Assembly: GCA_019115865.1 (NCBI GenBank)
Contig: DXCT01000054.1
Span: 1-64,000 of the forward strand
DNA length: 64,000 nucleotides
Source of the DNA: Candidatus Yaniella excrementavium
GTDB lineage: Bacteria; Actinomycetota; Actinomycetes; Actinomycetales; Micrococcaceae
Direction of reading: 5' to 3'
Shown here: in pieces, positions 1 to 9,154 of the stretch
Layout: the number at the start of each line of letters is the position of its first letter
Position numbering within the stretch: the stretch's first letter is position 1
Made by a program: the position numbers and the translations under genes
The notes under the pieces: model-generated
What the model saw: only the letters and a program-made list of their open reading frames with translations
Databases searched by the model: none
What the model was told of the DNA's origin: nothing

Positions 1-1017
1 CATGGTGTCCATGATCTGCCTGGCTTTCCTCTAGAAAACCCGGACACCTGGCGGCCAGCATCCCAAGTGGTCTCAGAGTATTACGGTGCGTATGAAAACC
101 ACCTCGACTTGGCGGTCATTCGTCCAGCGAAAGTTCAAGCCGTCACCCAGATCCACGACGACGTCTTCTACCTATCCACCGGTGCGGGCGATTTCACAGC
201 CTCGGCGGTCCTCAATGCCACTGGCACGTGGGAAACTCCGCATATCCCCCACTATCCGGGCCTGGAGCACTTTTCTGGCACACAGTGGCATACCAAAACC
301 TTCCGTGACGTTGAGGATTTCGCAGACCAACGTGTTTTGGTCGTCGGCGGTGGGGCTTCAGCCACGCAGTTTCTTATGATGTTGGAACGAGTCACCAACC
401 ACACCATCTGGGTGTCACGGTCGCTACCCCGCTGGAATGCCGAACTCTTTGATCCACATTGGGGTCGCAAAGTCGAACAGCGCGTGACAACGCAAGTGAC
501 CGCCGGATATGCACCGCGCTCGGTGGTTTCCAATACCGGCCTGGCACTGGATCAGCACAGCCTGCGCTACATCAATAAAGGCACTCTGGTATTCCGGGGA
601 TTTATCGATTCGTTCCGGCAACACGAAGTGGTAATCAATGGTCCGGGGCCGGACGGCGCCACGGTAAACTCACAGGGCACGGCCGTCGATGACCTGCTAC
701 GCACTGCTGACCCGGCAGTCTTGGAGCTGCATCACAACACCGAAATTCTTCCCGGCCACGGCACAGATGTTGACCATCAGTGGGTCACCCCCATCGATAC
801 CATCCTGTGGGCCACGGGGTTCCGCCACAGTCTGGATCATCTCGAGCCGTTGGGACTGCGCAGCGAACACGGTGGCATACAAGTTGCACCGGATGGTGTA
901 ACCGTAACGGCTGCCCCGGGGATCTTTTTGGTCGGTTACGGAGCGTCAGCCTCTACGATAGGCGCGACCCGAGCGGGTCGTCGTGCAGCCGTAGCGGCTA
1001 TCCGTTACACCAAATAG
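1..1017 (+). CDS. Flavin-containing monooxygenase / FAD-NAD(P)-binding oxidoreductase, 5' end outside the window
   Basis: The reading frame is open from the first base of the window, so the N-terminal part with the first FAD-binding glycine motif lies outside; the GTG at 67 is probably internal. What remains shows a second dinucleotide-binding motif (VLVVGGGASATQ, near base 340), as used for NADPH in CzcO/FMO-type enzymes, and the late ATG motif (ILWATGFRHS, near base 805) typical of this superfamily. Such enzymes oxygenate soft nucleophiles or ketones; the substrate cannot be told. It precedes a Fur-type regulator by 67 bases on the same strand. The superfamily is clear; the exact enzyme is not. 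Confidence 0.8.
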   Translation, partial: HGVHDLPGFPLENPDTWRPASQVVSEYYGAYENHLDLAVIRPAKVQAVTQIHDDVFYLSTGAGDFTASAVLNATGTWETPHIPHYPGLEHFSGTQWHTKTFRDVEDFADQRVLVVGGGASATQFLMMLERVTNHTIWVSRSLPRWNAELFDPHWGRKVEQRVTTQVTAGYAPRSVVSNTGLALDQHSLRYINKGTLVFRGFIDSFRQHEVVINGPGPDGATVNSQGTAVDDLLRTADPAVLELHHNTEILPGHGTDVDHQWVTPIDTILWATGFRHSLDHLEPLGLRSEHGGIQVAPDGVTVTAAPGIFLVGYGASASTIGATRAGRRAAVAAIRYTK

Positions 1018-1029
1018 CTTTAGGTAGTT

Positions 1030-1056
1030 TTGAATTACTCGTAAAATTGGCATAAT
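1030..1056 (+). promoter_or_regulatory. AT-rich promoter/operator candidate upstream of the Fur-family gene
   Basis: This AT-rich stretch has a TTGAAT (1030-1035) and a CATAAT (1051-1056), with a short 15-base spacer. Between them lies the inverted repeat TTAC-TC-GTAA (1035-1044). Fur/PerR-type regulators next to catalase genes often bind AT-rich inverted repeats at their own promoter, so autoregulation is plausible. This is inference from position and composition only. Confidence 0.4.
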
Positions 1057-1084
1057 GGAGTATGGATCGACAAAGGAGGTTTAG

Positions 1085-1555
1085 GTGACCACTACTGGCC
1101 AGATCGATGATTGGCCGTCGCGTATCCGGGCAACCGGTTTGCGGTCTACCCGTCAACGCGTAGCGACATTGGAGTCTCTTGAGAGGTTCCCGCACGCTAC
1201 CGCTGATGAACTGTTGAACCAGGTTCGCCTGACCTTACCTGCGATCACCATCCAATCAATCTACACAGTGGTCCAGTCGCTGGTGGATGTCGACCTCATC
1301 AGAAAACTCGAATTTGGGTCCTCCGCGGCCCGCTTCGAGATTGAACGGCCAGACAATCACCATCACGTGCACTGTCGGCAATGCGGGCGCATTGAGGATG
1401 TACCCTGCCAACACGGTAGTGCACCGTGCATGACACCAGCTACGACACACGGAATGGTCATCGACGTCGCCGATGTCGTGTACCACGGGATATGCACGCA
1501 ATGTTCAGAAAACGTTGACGCCGGCATCACCTCCGATTCTGGTGTGCCAGCCTAA
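1085..1555 (+). CDS. Fur-family transcriptional regulator (FurA/PerR-like), next to catalase
   Basis: A 156-residue protein with the Fur layout: an N-terminal winged helix (residues about 12-85, with GLRSTRQR and ATADELL) and a C-terminal metal-binding dimerisation part with the His-rich HHHVHCRQCG and a second pair in ICTQCS, the two CxxC pairs of the structural zinc site. The GTG start has a very strong ribosome-binding site (AAAGGAGGT, 1072-1080). The catalase gene follows 54 bases downstream, the furA-katA arrangement known in actinobacteria, where the regulator represses catalase and itself until oxidised. A peroxide-sensing role is therefore likely but inferred from context. Confidence 0.88.
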   Translation: MTTTGQIDDWPSRIRATGLRSTRQRVATLESLERFPHATADELLNQVRLTLPAITIQSIYTVVQSLVDVDLIRKLEFGSSAARFEIERPDNHHHVHCRQCGRIEDVPCQHGSAPCMTPATTHGMVIDVADVVYHGICTQCSENVDAGITSDSGVPA

Positions 1556-1609
1556 ACTGTAGATTTGTCCGCACATTCACCCCTCACCCCAATTTCAAGG
1601 AGACTGAGT

Positions 1610-3109
1610 ATGGCTGAGAAGAAAACGCCTCACGCTACCGGGTCAACCACACAGGCCGGTATCCCAGCCGTCAGCGACCGCAACTCGCTGACCGTTGGAC
1701 CAGACGGTCCGATCGTGCTGCACGATCACCACCTGGTTGAAACCCTGCAGCATTTCAACCGTATGAACGTGCCAGAGCGTCGTCCACACGCCAAGGGCTC
1801 GGGCGCATTCGGTACCTTCACGGTTACCGAAGACGTTTCCAAATACACCAAGGCGGCAATGTTCCAGCCTGGTGTGGAAACTGAAATGCTTGCCCGGTTC
1901 TCCACCGTTGCAGGTGAGCTTGGCTCGCCTGATACCTGGCGCGACGTTCGTGGTTTCGCCCTGAAGTTCTATACCTCCGAGGGTAACTTCGACATGGTGG
2001 GCAACAATACCCCGATCTTCTTCGTACGCGATCCAATGAAGTTCCCACACTTCATTCGCTCCCAGAAGCGTCTGCCAGAAAACGGCCTGCGTGACAACAC
2101 CATGCAGTGGGACTTCTGGTCACAGAACCCAGAAACCGCACACCAGGTCACCTATTTGATGGGCCCACGCGGTCTGCCAAAAACCTGGCGCAACATGAAC
2201 GGTTACAGCTCACACACTTACATGTGGGTCAACGCCGAAGGCGAGCGCTTCTGGGTCAAGTACCACTTCCTCACCAATCAGGGCATGGAGCACCTGTCGA
2301 ATGAAGAAGCTGAAGCACTGGCCGGTTCCGATGCGGAATACCACCGCCGTGATCTCTACGAGGCAATCGCTCGTGGCGACAACCCATCATGGGATCTGTG
2401 GGTCCAAATCATGCCGTTCGAAGATGCCAAAACCTACCGGTATAACCCATTCGATCTGACGAAGATCTGGTCGAAGAAGGACTACCCACGCATCAAAGTT
2501 GGCACCATGGAGCTCAACCGCAACCCGGCCAACCACTTCGCTGAAATCGAGCAAGCCGCTTTCTCCCCCGGCAACATGGTCCCAGGTACGGGCATGTCAC
2601 CAGACAAGATGCTGCTTGGTCGCAACTTCGCCTACGCAGACGCACAGCGTTACCGTATCGGCACCAACTTCCAGCAACTGCCAGTCAACCGGCCGATCAA
2701 CGAAGTTCACACCTACAACTTCGAAGGCAACATGTGGTTCGAACACACTGGCCACCGTCGTCCATACGTACCCAATTCCTTTGGCGACTCCTGGTCCGAT
2801 GAAGAAGGCCCAGTCGATGTCTCCTGGGAATCCGATGGTGAACTGGTCCGCCAGGCTTACACCCTGCGGCAAGACGATAGCGACTTCATCCAGCCGAACA
2901 TTCTGGTCAACGAAGTGTTCAGCCAGGAAGAACGCGATGGTCTGGTAGACACTGTTTCCGGTTCACTGGAAACAGTTGTCGAACCAGTGCTCTCTAACGC
3001 GATCCAGTACTGGAAGAACGTTGATGAGACCATCGGTCAGCGTATCGAAGACAAGGTTCGTCGCGGTGCTGTCTCAGGCGATGAGCAACCCGGTGGTGAC
3101 CCTCACTAA
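1610..3109 (+). CDS. katA: Monofunctional haem catalase
   Basis: Converts hydrogen peroxide to water and oxygen. The 499-residue length fits small-subunit catalases. The distal His is in [13 protein letters not shown] (His60), the catalytic Asn in DMVGNNTP (about 132), and the proximal haem-ligand Tyr in [11 protein letters not shown] (Tyr342). The ATG at 1610 is chosen because AAGGAG (1597-1602) sits just before it; the frame is open further upstream to a TTG at 1565, which lacks a ribosome-binding site. A strong terminator follows at 3155-3193. It is probably co-transcribed with, and controlled by, the Fur-family gene upstream. Confidence 0.96.
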   Translation: MAEKKTPHATGSTTQAGIPAVSDRNSLTVGPDGPIVLHDHHLVETLQHFNRMNVPERRPHAKGSGAFGTFTVTEDVSKYTKAAMFQPGVETEMLARFSTVAGELGSPDTWRDVRGFALKFYTSEGNFDMVGNNTPIFFVRDPMKFPHFIRSQKRLPENGLRDNTMQWDFWSQNPETAHQVTYLMGPRGLPKTWRNMNGYSSHTYMWVNAEGERFWVKYHFLTNQGMEHLSNEEAEALAGSDAEYHRRDLYEAIARGDNPSWDLWVQIMPFEDAKTYRYNPFDLTKIWSKKDYPRIKVGTMELNRNPANHFAEIEQAAFSPGNMVPGTGMSPDKMLLGRNFAYADAQRYRIGTNFQQLPVNRPINEVHTYNFEGNMWFEHTGHRRPYVPNSFGDSWSDEEGPVDVSWESDGELVRQAYTLRQDDSDFIQPNILVNEVFSQEERDGLVDTVSGSLETVVEPVLSNAIQYWKNVDETIGQRIEDKVRRGAVSGDEQPGGDPH

Positions 3110-3154
3110 CGACCGCTATGCTCACGGCTATCTGCTGTGAATAGCTAGCATATG

Positions 3155-3193
3155 ATTCCGGTTCCCTCGTACACGGGGGAACCGGAATTTTTT
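3155..3193 (+). terminator. Rho-independent terminator after catalase
   Basis: A perfect 12-bp stem, ATTCCGGTTCCC (3155-3166) pairing with GGGAACCGGAAT (3177-3188), has a 10-base loop and is followed by a run of T to 3193. It ends the fur-katA transcript just before the mug promoter. Confidence 0.92.
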
Positions 3194-3201
3194 ATGCCGA
3201 C

Positions 3202-3207
3202 TATCCT
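3202..3207 (+). promoter_or_regulatory. -10 box of a probable leaderless promoter for mug
   Basis: TATCCT matches the actinobacterial TANNNT -10 pattern and ends 7 bases before the ATG at 3215. There is no convincing Shine-Dalgarno sequence for that start. The earlier ATG at 3194 lies directly against the katA terminator and is unlikely to be used. Confidence 0.5.
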
Positions 3208-3214
3208 GGGGCAC

Positions 3215-3883
3215 ATGAGTCCTGGGTCTGATACTTCATGGCAACCTTGGCGGAGCCCATCCCCACTCGGCAGCCGTCGTCCAACACAAGCTGATCTAGC
3301 AGCGGCTGTGCAGCACAGTGCTGGTCGCGAAGACGTCTTACCGTATCCGACTGATGCACAAAATGCCGGAGCAGTTCGCGTTTTAGCGGTGGGTATCAAT
3401 CCCAGTCCGTGGACCGCAGCGGTCAATGCACCGTTTGCCCGACCGGGCAATCGGTTTTGGAAATCGCTTGCTGCCGCTGGCATCACCGATGAAGTTGTTG
3501 ATGCCGCAAGCGGCCTATCACAGCTTGACGAACGCATGCTGGCAGAACTTGGATTCGGTATCACAAACCTCGCCTCCCGCCCCACGGCACGGGCTGACGA
3601 ACTGAGTAGGGCTGAACTCCAGGCAGGCGCCCAACGGTTGGCACAACGAGTCGAGGTGATACGCCCAAACGTTGTAGCAATCCTTGGTGTAACAGCCTTC
3701 CGAACCGCATTTTCACTACCGCGAGCTACCCTGGGTCATCAAACCACGCAACACTGTAGTGACTGGCCTCAAGGAGTTCAGTTATGGGTATTGCCTAATC
3801 CGAGCGGGCTCAATGCTCATGAGAATGTCGCAACACATGCTGACAAGTGGCGCACGGTCTGGTCCGCTGCCATGACTTCTTAG
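3215..3883 (+). CDS. mug: G:T/U mismatch-specific uracil/thymine DNA glycosylase (Mug/TDG family)
   Basis: A base-excision repair enzyme removing uracil or thymine mispaired with guanine. The family motifs are visible: VLAVGINPSPWTA (active-site loop with GINP), FARPGNRFWKSL, and the late NPSGLNAH loop that intercalates into DNA. The length of 222 residues is close to actinobacterial Mug proteins. The start is placed at 3215 because a -10 box ends 7 bases upstream; 3194 is the alternative. It lies alone between the katA terminator and purU. The family is secure, the start less so. Confidence 0.88.
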   Translation: MSPGSDTSWQPWRSPSPLGSRRPTQADLAAAVQHSAGREDVLPYPTDAQNAGAVRVLAVGINPSPWTAAVNAPFARPGNRFWKSLAAAGITDEVVDAASGLSQLDERMLAELGFGITNLASRPTARADELSRAELQAGAQRLAQRVEVIRPNVVAILGVTAFRTAFSLPRATLGHQTTQHCSDWPQGVQLWVLPNPSGLNAHENVATHADKWRTVWSAAMTS

Positions 3884-3992
3884 GTGAATGCTGCGCTGTA
3901 TCGAGGACAAACTTGAGTTTTTATACTGTTTCGTTGGAGATTTCACGATACTATAGCGACGGATAGTCTTACGAATGAAGGAATCTTCCTAT

Positions 3993-4862
3993 ATGGTCAC
4001 CGGCACGAACAATCTCATTGTCACTTTGTCCTGCAAGAACCAGCCTGGTATTGTCCACGCCATCACCGGGGCCCTACTCAAGGTTGGCGCAGACATCTCT
4101 GAATCTCAACAGTTTGACTCGCCCAATAGTGGCACTTTTTTCATGCGTGTACAGTTCGCCACTGATTCGACCGTAGAAAAAACCCAAGAGGCCATCGCCG
4201 ATGTGGTTGAGCAGTTCAACATGGATGCACGCGTCCATGATGCCGCCGCGAAGACCCGTACCCTCATCATGGTGTCGAAAGATGGTCGCACGATGAATGA
4301 GCTATTGTTTCAACAGCATTCCGGAACCCTCCCTGTCGAAGTGCCCGTGATTGTTTCCAACCACTTAGACCTTCAACCAATGGCCTACTTCTATGACGTT
4401 CCCTTCGTGCATATCCCGCTAATAAAGTACGAAGATGGCACCGATAATAAGGCCGATGCTGAAAAGCGGTTAATGGAATTGGTCAATGAGTTTGATATCG
4501 AACTGGTGGTCTTGGCCCGCTACATGCAGATTTTATCCGACGATCTCACCCGTAAACTCGATGGCAAAGCGATCAACATTCACCACTCTTTCTTACCTTC
4601 ATTCAAAGGTGCTCGTCCGTATCACCAGGCCCACGACCGCGGTGTGAAACTCATTGGCGCAACAGCACACTATGTGACAGCAGATCTTGATGAGGGCCCA
4701 ATCATCGAACAACGTGTACAACGGGTCAATCACGCACTCACCGCTCAAGACTTCGTGCAACGCGGCCGTGCAGTGGAAGGTGCCACTTTGGTACAAGCCG
4801 TCCAGTGGCACACCGAACATCGCGTACTCATGGACGGCGATCGGACAGTGATTTTCGAGTAA
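3993..4862 (+). CDS. purU: Formyltetrahydrofolate deformylase
   Basis: Hydrolyses 10-formyl-THF to THF and formate, balancing one-carbon pools and supplying formate for purine synthesis. The 289-residue protein has an N-terminal ACT domain (residues about 6-80, LSCKNQPGIVHAIT) and a C-terminal formyltransferase domain. The active-site Asn and His are in INIHHSFLPSFKGARPY and the Asp in DLDEGPIIEQ. The start at 3993 is preferred over the in-frame ATG at 3975 because GAAGGA (3977-3982) lies at proper spacing upstream of it. Confidence 0.94.
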   Translation: MVTGTNNLIVTLSCKNQPGIVHAITGALLKVGADISESQQFDSPNSGTFFMRVQFATDSTVEKTQEAIADVVEQFNMDARVHDAAAKTRTLIMVSKDGRTMNELLFQQHSGTLPVEVPVIVSNHLDLQPMAYFYDVPFVHIPLIKYEDGTDNKADAEKRLMELVNEFDIELVVLARYMQILSDDLTRKLDGKAINIHHSFLPSFKGARPYHQAHDRGVKLIGATAHYVTADLDEGPIIEQRVQRVNHALTAQDFVQRGRAVEGATLVQAVQWHTEHRVLMDGDRTVIFE

Positions 4863-4896
4863 TACCGCGTTGCCCTCAGTATGGGGTGCCAGGTAG

Positions 4897-4924
4897 TGAC
4901 ACCGTGATTCCAGAGATTTATGGT
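4897..4924 (+). promoter_or_regulatory. Promoter of the gamma carbonic anhydrase gene (leaderless type)
   Basis: GTGACA (4897-4902) resembles a -35 box and TATGGT (4919-4924) a -10 box with a 16-base spacer. The -10 ends 6 bases before the ATG at 4931, which has no Shine-Dalgarno sequence, so the message probably begins at or next to the start codon. Confidence 0.55.
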
Positions 4925-4930
4925 GACCGT

Positions 4931-5452
4931 ATGGCAATTATAAAAACCGTGCTGGGTAAAACACCCCACATTGATTCAACCGTTTTCGTCGCAGAAACAG
5001 CTGCTATCACCGGCGAAGTCACTATGAGCGAGCACTCGTCAGCGTTTTACGGTGTATCAGCTCGCGGTGACTCAGCACCCATCAGCGTTGGAGCGCGCTC
5101 CAACCTACAAGATAATGTCGTTTTGCACGCCGATGAAGGGTTCCCCTGCACCATCGGTGATGACGTGTCTGTCGGGCACGCAGCTGTGGTCCACGGCGCG
5201 ACCATTGGAGACGGCGCGCTGATCGGTATGAACGCGACTGTGCTCAATGGCGCAACAGTTGGTGCCGGCTCACTGGTAGCAGCCAATTCCATGGTGGCCG
5301 AGGGCATGGAAATCCCGCCCAATTCACTGGTTGCGGGTGTTCCAGCCAAGGTGCGTCGTGAACTCAATGCTGAGCAGGTGGCTGGTCTTCGGGCTAATGC
5401 GGACATCTACGTACGTTTGGCATCCGAACACCTCAACGCCGAAAATGTGTGA
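4931..5452 (+). CDS. Gamma carbonic anhydrase family protein (left-handed beta-helix hexapeptide repeats)
   Basis: A 173-residue protein of the gamma-CA/YrdA family. Hexapeptide repeats run through most of it (for example VSVGHAAVVHGATIGDG and LIGMNATVLNGATVGAG), forming a trimeric beta-helix. Histidines in VVLHADEG, VSVGHAAVVHG are at the positions that bind zinc or iron in the family. The frame is open well upstream, but that part would overlap purU; ATG 4931 starts the conserved region and has a promoter at leaderless spacing. Many members bind metal without proven carbonic anhydrase activity, so the reaction is uncertain. Confidence 0.88.
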   Translation: MAIIKTVLGKTPHIDSTVFVAETAAITGEVTMSEHSSAFYGVSARGDSAPISVGARSNLQDNVVLHADEGFPCTIGDDVSVGHAAVVHGATIGDGALIGMNATVLNGATVGAGSLVAANSMVAEGMEIPPNSLVAGVPAKVRRELNAEQVAGLRANADIYVRLASEHLNAENV

Positions 5453-5462
5453 GCATAGGAGT

Positions 5463-6425
5463 ATGACACAAAAGCTCGTGATTCTGCCGGTCCAAAGCGA
5501 CCGAGACAACACCGCCTTCGAAAACGCCCACGCCACAACCGTGGCCACCGCACAAGCCAACGGTTTTAGCATTGTGGATCCAGACCACGGAGAAGCCACT
5601 GCTATCATCGTGGTGCGGATGCTGGACTCGGCCATTATCGATGAGGCACTAGCGGCAAATCCTGGGGTTTCCTGGGTGCAACTGCCATTTGCCGGTGTAG
5701 AGTCGTTCCTTCCCGTGGCAAGAAAATATCCTGATGTCTCATTTACCTCGGCAAAGGGCACCTTCGCCCCGCCCGTAGCCGAACATGCTCTTGCGCTGAC
5801 CCTGGCTCTGCTGCGCCACCTACCCGAACGGATTCGCGCAACCAGTTGGGGAGCGTCATACGGCACTACGCTAAACGGGGCGAAGGTAGTCATCGTTGGC
5901 GCCGGAGGCATCGGCGAAGAACTCGTCCGACTATTTTCCACCTGGGACACCGAGATCACAGTGGTCCGACGCCGACCGGACCCGCTTCCAGGGGCTGCTC
6001 GAACCGTCACATCCGACCGGTTAGACGAAGTCCTTCCGGAGGCGGACGTCGTTGTCCTGGCAGCCGCGGCCACTGCCGATACAACCCAGATGTTTGGTGC
6101 AAAGCAGTTTGAGCTCATGGATAATCAGTCGGTCTTGGTCAATATTGCTCGCGGGACATTGGTTGACACGGATGCGCTTGTTGTTGCCTTAGCCGAGAAG
6201 AAGATCCGCTCCGCTGGGTTAGACGTCACCGATCCAGAGCCACTGCCCGATGGACATCCTCTGTGGGATGAGCCAAATTGTATTATCACCCCGCACACGG
6301 CTGATACTCCGCCCATGGTGATTCAGTTGTTAGACGAGCGCATCGTCCGAAACCTCGATCGTTTAGCTCAAGGAACTGCACCTGATAAATTTGAAGGTCT
6401 GGTCGATCTGCAGGTCGGCTACTAA
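5463..6425 (+). CDS. D-isomer-specific 2-hydroxyacid dehydrogenase
   Basis: A 320-residue NAD(P)-dependent oxidoreductase that interconverts 2-hydroxy and 2-oxo acids. It shows the Rossmann fingerprint VVIVGAGGIGEELVR (residues about 140-155), the arginine of NIARGTLVDTDAL, the DPEPLPDGHPLW segment with the active-site Glu, and the catalytic His in ITPHTAD. The start follows AGGAG closely and lies 10 bases after the previous stop, suggesting one transcript with the carbonic anhydrase gene. The substrate cannot be assigned; the short N-terminal part resembles glyoxylate/phosphoglycerate-type relatives only in general form. Confidence 0.87.
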   Translation: MTQKLVILPVQSDRDNTAFENAHATTVATAQANGFSIVDPDHGEATAIIVVRMLDSAIIDEALAANPGVSWVQLPFAGVESFLPVARKYPDVSFTSAKGTFAPPVAEHALALTLALLRHLPERIRATSWGASYGTTLNGAKVVIVGAGGIGEELVRLFSTWDTEITVVRRRPDPLPGAARTVTSDRLDEVLPEADVVVLAAAATADTTQMFGAKQFELMDNQSVLVNIARGTLVDTDALVVALAEKKIRSAGLDVTDPEPLPDGHPLWDEPNCIITPHTADTPPMVIQLLDERIVRNLDRLAQGTAPDKFEGLVDLQVGY

Positions 6426-6461
6426 GTATCCCCGCAGGACAACATAGTTGAGGTTTTGCCC

Positions 6462-8423
6462 ATGATGATCTCGCCGTTGCATCGGTACCTATCTGAAATG
6501 CTGGAGAATTTACGGCCCATGACCTCCGGTACCGTGAACCCGGTAACCGAAGTGGCCACGAGTCCAGATGTGAATAAGGTGGGCATCACGATTACCACCG
6601 TCAACGGTCATCAATATTCCTCGGGCGATTCTGACCAAAAATTTGCCATCCAATCCATCGCAAAAGTTTTTGCGTACGGATTGGCGCTCGATGATCTCGG
6701 GCCCACCGAAGTCGGCAAAAAGGTCGACGTTGAACCGTCTGGTGACCCGTTCAACGAGATCTCGCTGCAGCAGGGTTCCGGTCGACCAGCGAATCCCATG
6801 ATTAACGCAGGTGCCATTGCCACCGTTGGACTCATTAAGGGCAAGGGAGGCACGGATCGTCTCAGCCGTATTTCTCGCTATATGGAGTTAGCTGCCGAAG
6901 GTTCTCCCGGTGAGTTAGAGATTAATCGCACCGTCTATCACGCGGAAAATATTGGGGGTCACCGTAACCGAGCCTTGGCATGGCTACTGCGCTCTTTCGA
7001 AATTATCGATTCGGATCCAGAACCCGTGGTGCAAGACTATTTCTTAGAATGTTCTACCGACGTCACAACCGAAAACCTTTCGATGATGGCTGCAACCCTG
7101 GCTAATAAAGGCGTCAATCCGGTAACCGGGCGTGAAGTGTTCACTGAAGAAACAACTCGTCAAGTCTTAGGTGTCATGATGACGTGCGGTATGTATGACG
7201 CCGCCGGCAACTGGATGATCGATATTGGTCTACCCGCCAAATCAGGGGTCGACGGCGGCATCATGGTTGTAGTGCCTGGCCAGTTGGGTATCGGGGTGTA
7301 TTCGGCTCCCCTTGATGATCATGGCAACTCCATACGCGGCGCCGCCGCGATCCGTCGAGTAACCCGTGACCTTGGAATGCATTACGCAGACGCGGCCCCA
7401 CTGGGTGGGTCGACGCTTCGGGCACACTACTCACTGTCGGATGCATCCCTGGGGGTTGTGCGGTCAACAGAGTTATCCCGAATTACGTCGCAATTTGGGG
7501 ACCGTTGTCAGATCTTAGAAGTCTCGGGGGATCTGGGATTTGCCGAGACTGAAACGCTGGCCCGGACCATTGTGGAAATGGATGACGACGTCTCAATGGT
7601 CATCATCGATTTCCAGGGGGTAGATGACTACGGTCGCGCCGCTATTTTGATGTTAGCCTCATTGACTTCAACCTGGCGAGAAAGCGGTAAAGATATTATC
7701 TTCATCGACTGGGGCGAGTCGCTAGTCGAGAGCATTCTGGACTATTTGAGCGTTCGAGATGACCTGTATTTACCTGATCCTCGTGAGAAGGCGAAGGCAG
7801 CATCGGCAGGCCAAATTGATCTACCCTGGGATGCTGAATCGATAGAACAGGACATTTCCGGTGAGTTCCGGTTATTCGATAACCGTTCTGCTGCTCTAGA
7901 ATGGGCTGAACTGCGCTTGGCACAACGTTATGCTCGTCAGATCTTACAAACCGACGATGCTCCCCGTGACCCAGATACCGCTCCGGTCTTCGACTTTCTT
8001 GATGATCGCGATGTGGATGTACTGGCCGGGTATATGGAACTGCGCAGTTATACCGCCAACACCGTTATTCGCCGAGTTGGCCAACCCTTCGGTGGTATCT
8101 ATTTCGTTCGATCAGGCCGTGTGGAATTGGCCGCTGAAGGTCGCGGGGATGCACGTTATCGTCACGTCTATCTCTCCCCCGGTACAACGTTCGGTGAGTT
8201 TGCGTTGAGCTACACCGGCCGACAGTTGACCACTATTCGTGCCGTTGACGATGTTGAAGTGTTGGTCCTGTCCGCACGAAAAATCGCTGCAATCGAGAAA
8301 TCGAACCCTCAGCTAGCGATCCGGTTGTGGACAGCGATTGCACGCGAAGCCTACACAGTGTTGGAACAGTCCTCACGTGAAGCCGGTGCGCGTGAAGACT
8401 ACGACCCCGAACAACACGACTAG
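6462..8423 (+). CDS. glsA: Glutaminase A fused to STAS and cyclic-nucleotide-binding domains
   Basis: Hydrolyses glutamine to glutamate and ammonia. Residues 1 to about 315 are a serine-dependent glutaminase with the SxxK pair in FAIQSIAKVF (Ser65, Lys68) and PMINAGAI. A STAS domain follows (about 345-440, VSMVIIDFQGVDDYGRAA). A Crp-like cyclic-nucleotide-binding domain lies at about 508-623 with the cassette FGEFALSYTGRQLTT. At 653 residues it is about twice the size of a plain glutaminase. The STAS loop has DYG where anti-sigma-antagonists carry a phosphorylatable Ser, so it is more likely a ligand or partner sensor. ATG 6462 is preceded by GAGG at good spacing. Effectors are unknown. Confidence 0.93.
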   Translation: MMISPLHRYLSEMLENLRPMTSGTVNPVTEVATSPDVNKVGITITTVNGHQYSSGDSDQKFAIQSIAKVFAYGLALDDLGPTEVGKKVDVEPSGDPFNEISLQQGSGRPANPMINAGAIATVGLIKGKGGTDRLSRISRYMELAAEGSPGELEINRTVYHAENIGGHRNRALAWLLRSFEIIDSDPEPVVQDYFLECSTDVTTENLSMMAATLANKGVNPVTGREVFTEETTRQVLGVMMTCGMYDAAGNWMIDIGLPAKSGVDGGIMVVVPGQLGIGVYSAPLDDHGNSIRGAAAIRRVTRDLGMHYADAAPLGGSTLRAHYSLSDASLGVVRSTELSRITSQFGDRCQILEVSGDLGFAETETLARTIVEMDDDVSMVIIDFQGVDDYGRAAILMLASLTSTWRESGKDIIFIDWGESLVESILDYLSVRDDLYLPDPREKAKAASAGQIDLPWDAESIEQDISGEFRLFDNRSAALEWAELRLAQRYARQILQTDDAPRDPDTAPVFDFLDDRDVDVLAGYMELRSYTANTVIRRVGQPFGGIYFVRSGRVELAAEGRGDARYRHVYLSPGTTFGEFALSYTGRQLTTIRAVDDVEVLVLSARKIAAIEKSNPQLAIRLWTAIAREAYTVLEQSSREAGAREDYDPEQHD

Positions 8424-8449
8424 CTCAGCCCTGGGCAACGGCAAGGCAT

Positions 8450-9148
8450 TTAGCGTGCCGCGTTTCGATCCAACAGTTCCAGCACTCGATCGCCTGGCCA
8501 TTGTCGCAAGAACTTGCGGTAGCTCGCCAGACGATCAGACAGCTCACGCTGGAATGCTTCCGGTTCCAAATATGACTCGTATGGATGCGGTACCGGACTG
8601 GTCCGATGGTGTTCGTTAATGCCGTGTGCTCCAGAAGCATAGACGCGTTGTTGTTCTTGCCAATCAGCAGGCCCGCCGGGGATGTAGGGCAACTGGAGCA
8701 GTAACCCGAACACGAGACCTGTCCGGTCTCGACCCGCGGTGCAGTGCAGAACGGTCCCACCCTGCCGCCATGCCTCAAGCACCGTGGAAATGGCGGTGGC
8801 AACCCGATCCCCGAAGGTATCCATCGTGTCCTGATACGCATCCGGATGCATGGGGTAGGGAGCATGACGTTGCCAAAACGACTCATGATCAATATCTTCG
8901 ACCGGCCAATGAATTCGGCGAATCTTCCCTGGCATTTCAGCTACGGGATCCTGTTGTCGACGTTTTACTTCTGGAGGCGTCCGCACATCAATAACCGTGG
9001 CAACACCGTCATCGACCATTTGTTGCCAACCATTCGCGTCAACCCATTCGAATCGGCCCATCCGCCACAAGTCTTGTCTGACCTGCCATGCATTGCGAGC
9101 CCCGGACCAATTTGCTGGATGAAGATACTGCACTGTTGAAGAGACCAT
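8450..9148 (-). CDS. Tyrosine-protein phosphatase (IphP/dual-specificity type)
   Basis: A 232-residue cytoplasmic phosphatase. The P-loop signature CX5R is in HCTAGRDRTG (Cys136 to Arg142), with a likely general-acid Asp in the WPVEDIDHES segment. It is related to the IphP/PTP family of protein tyrosine or phosphoinositide phosphatases; the substrate is unknown. It is divergent from menB with only 19 bases between the start codons. ATG 9148 has no Shine-Dalgarno sequence but a -10 box TAGTCT (9161-9156) ends 7 bases before it, which favours this start over the internal ATG at 9061. Confidence 0.84.
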   Translation of the reverse strand: MVSSTVQYLHPANWSGARNAWQVRQDLWRMGRFEWVDANGWQQMVDDGVATVIDVRTPPEVKRRQQDPVAEMPGKIRRIHWPVEDIDHESFWQRHAPYPMHPDAYQDTMDTFGDRVATAISTVLEAWRQGGTVLHCTAGRDRTGLVFGLLLQLPYIPGGPADWQEQQRVYASGAHGINEHHRTSPVPHPYESYLEPEAFQRELSDRLASYRKFLRQWPGDRVLELLDRNAAR

Positions 9149-9154
9149 GTTGTA

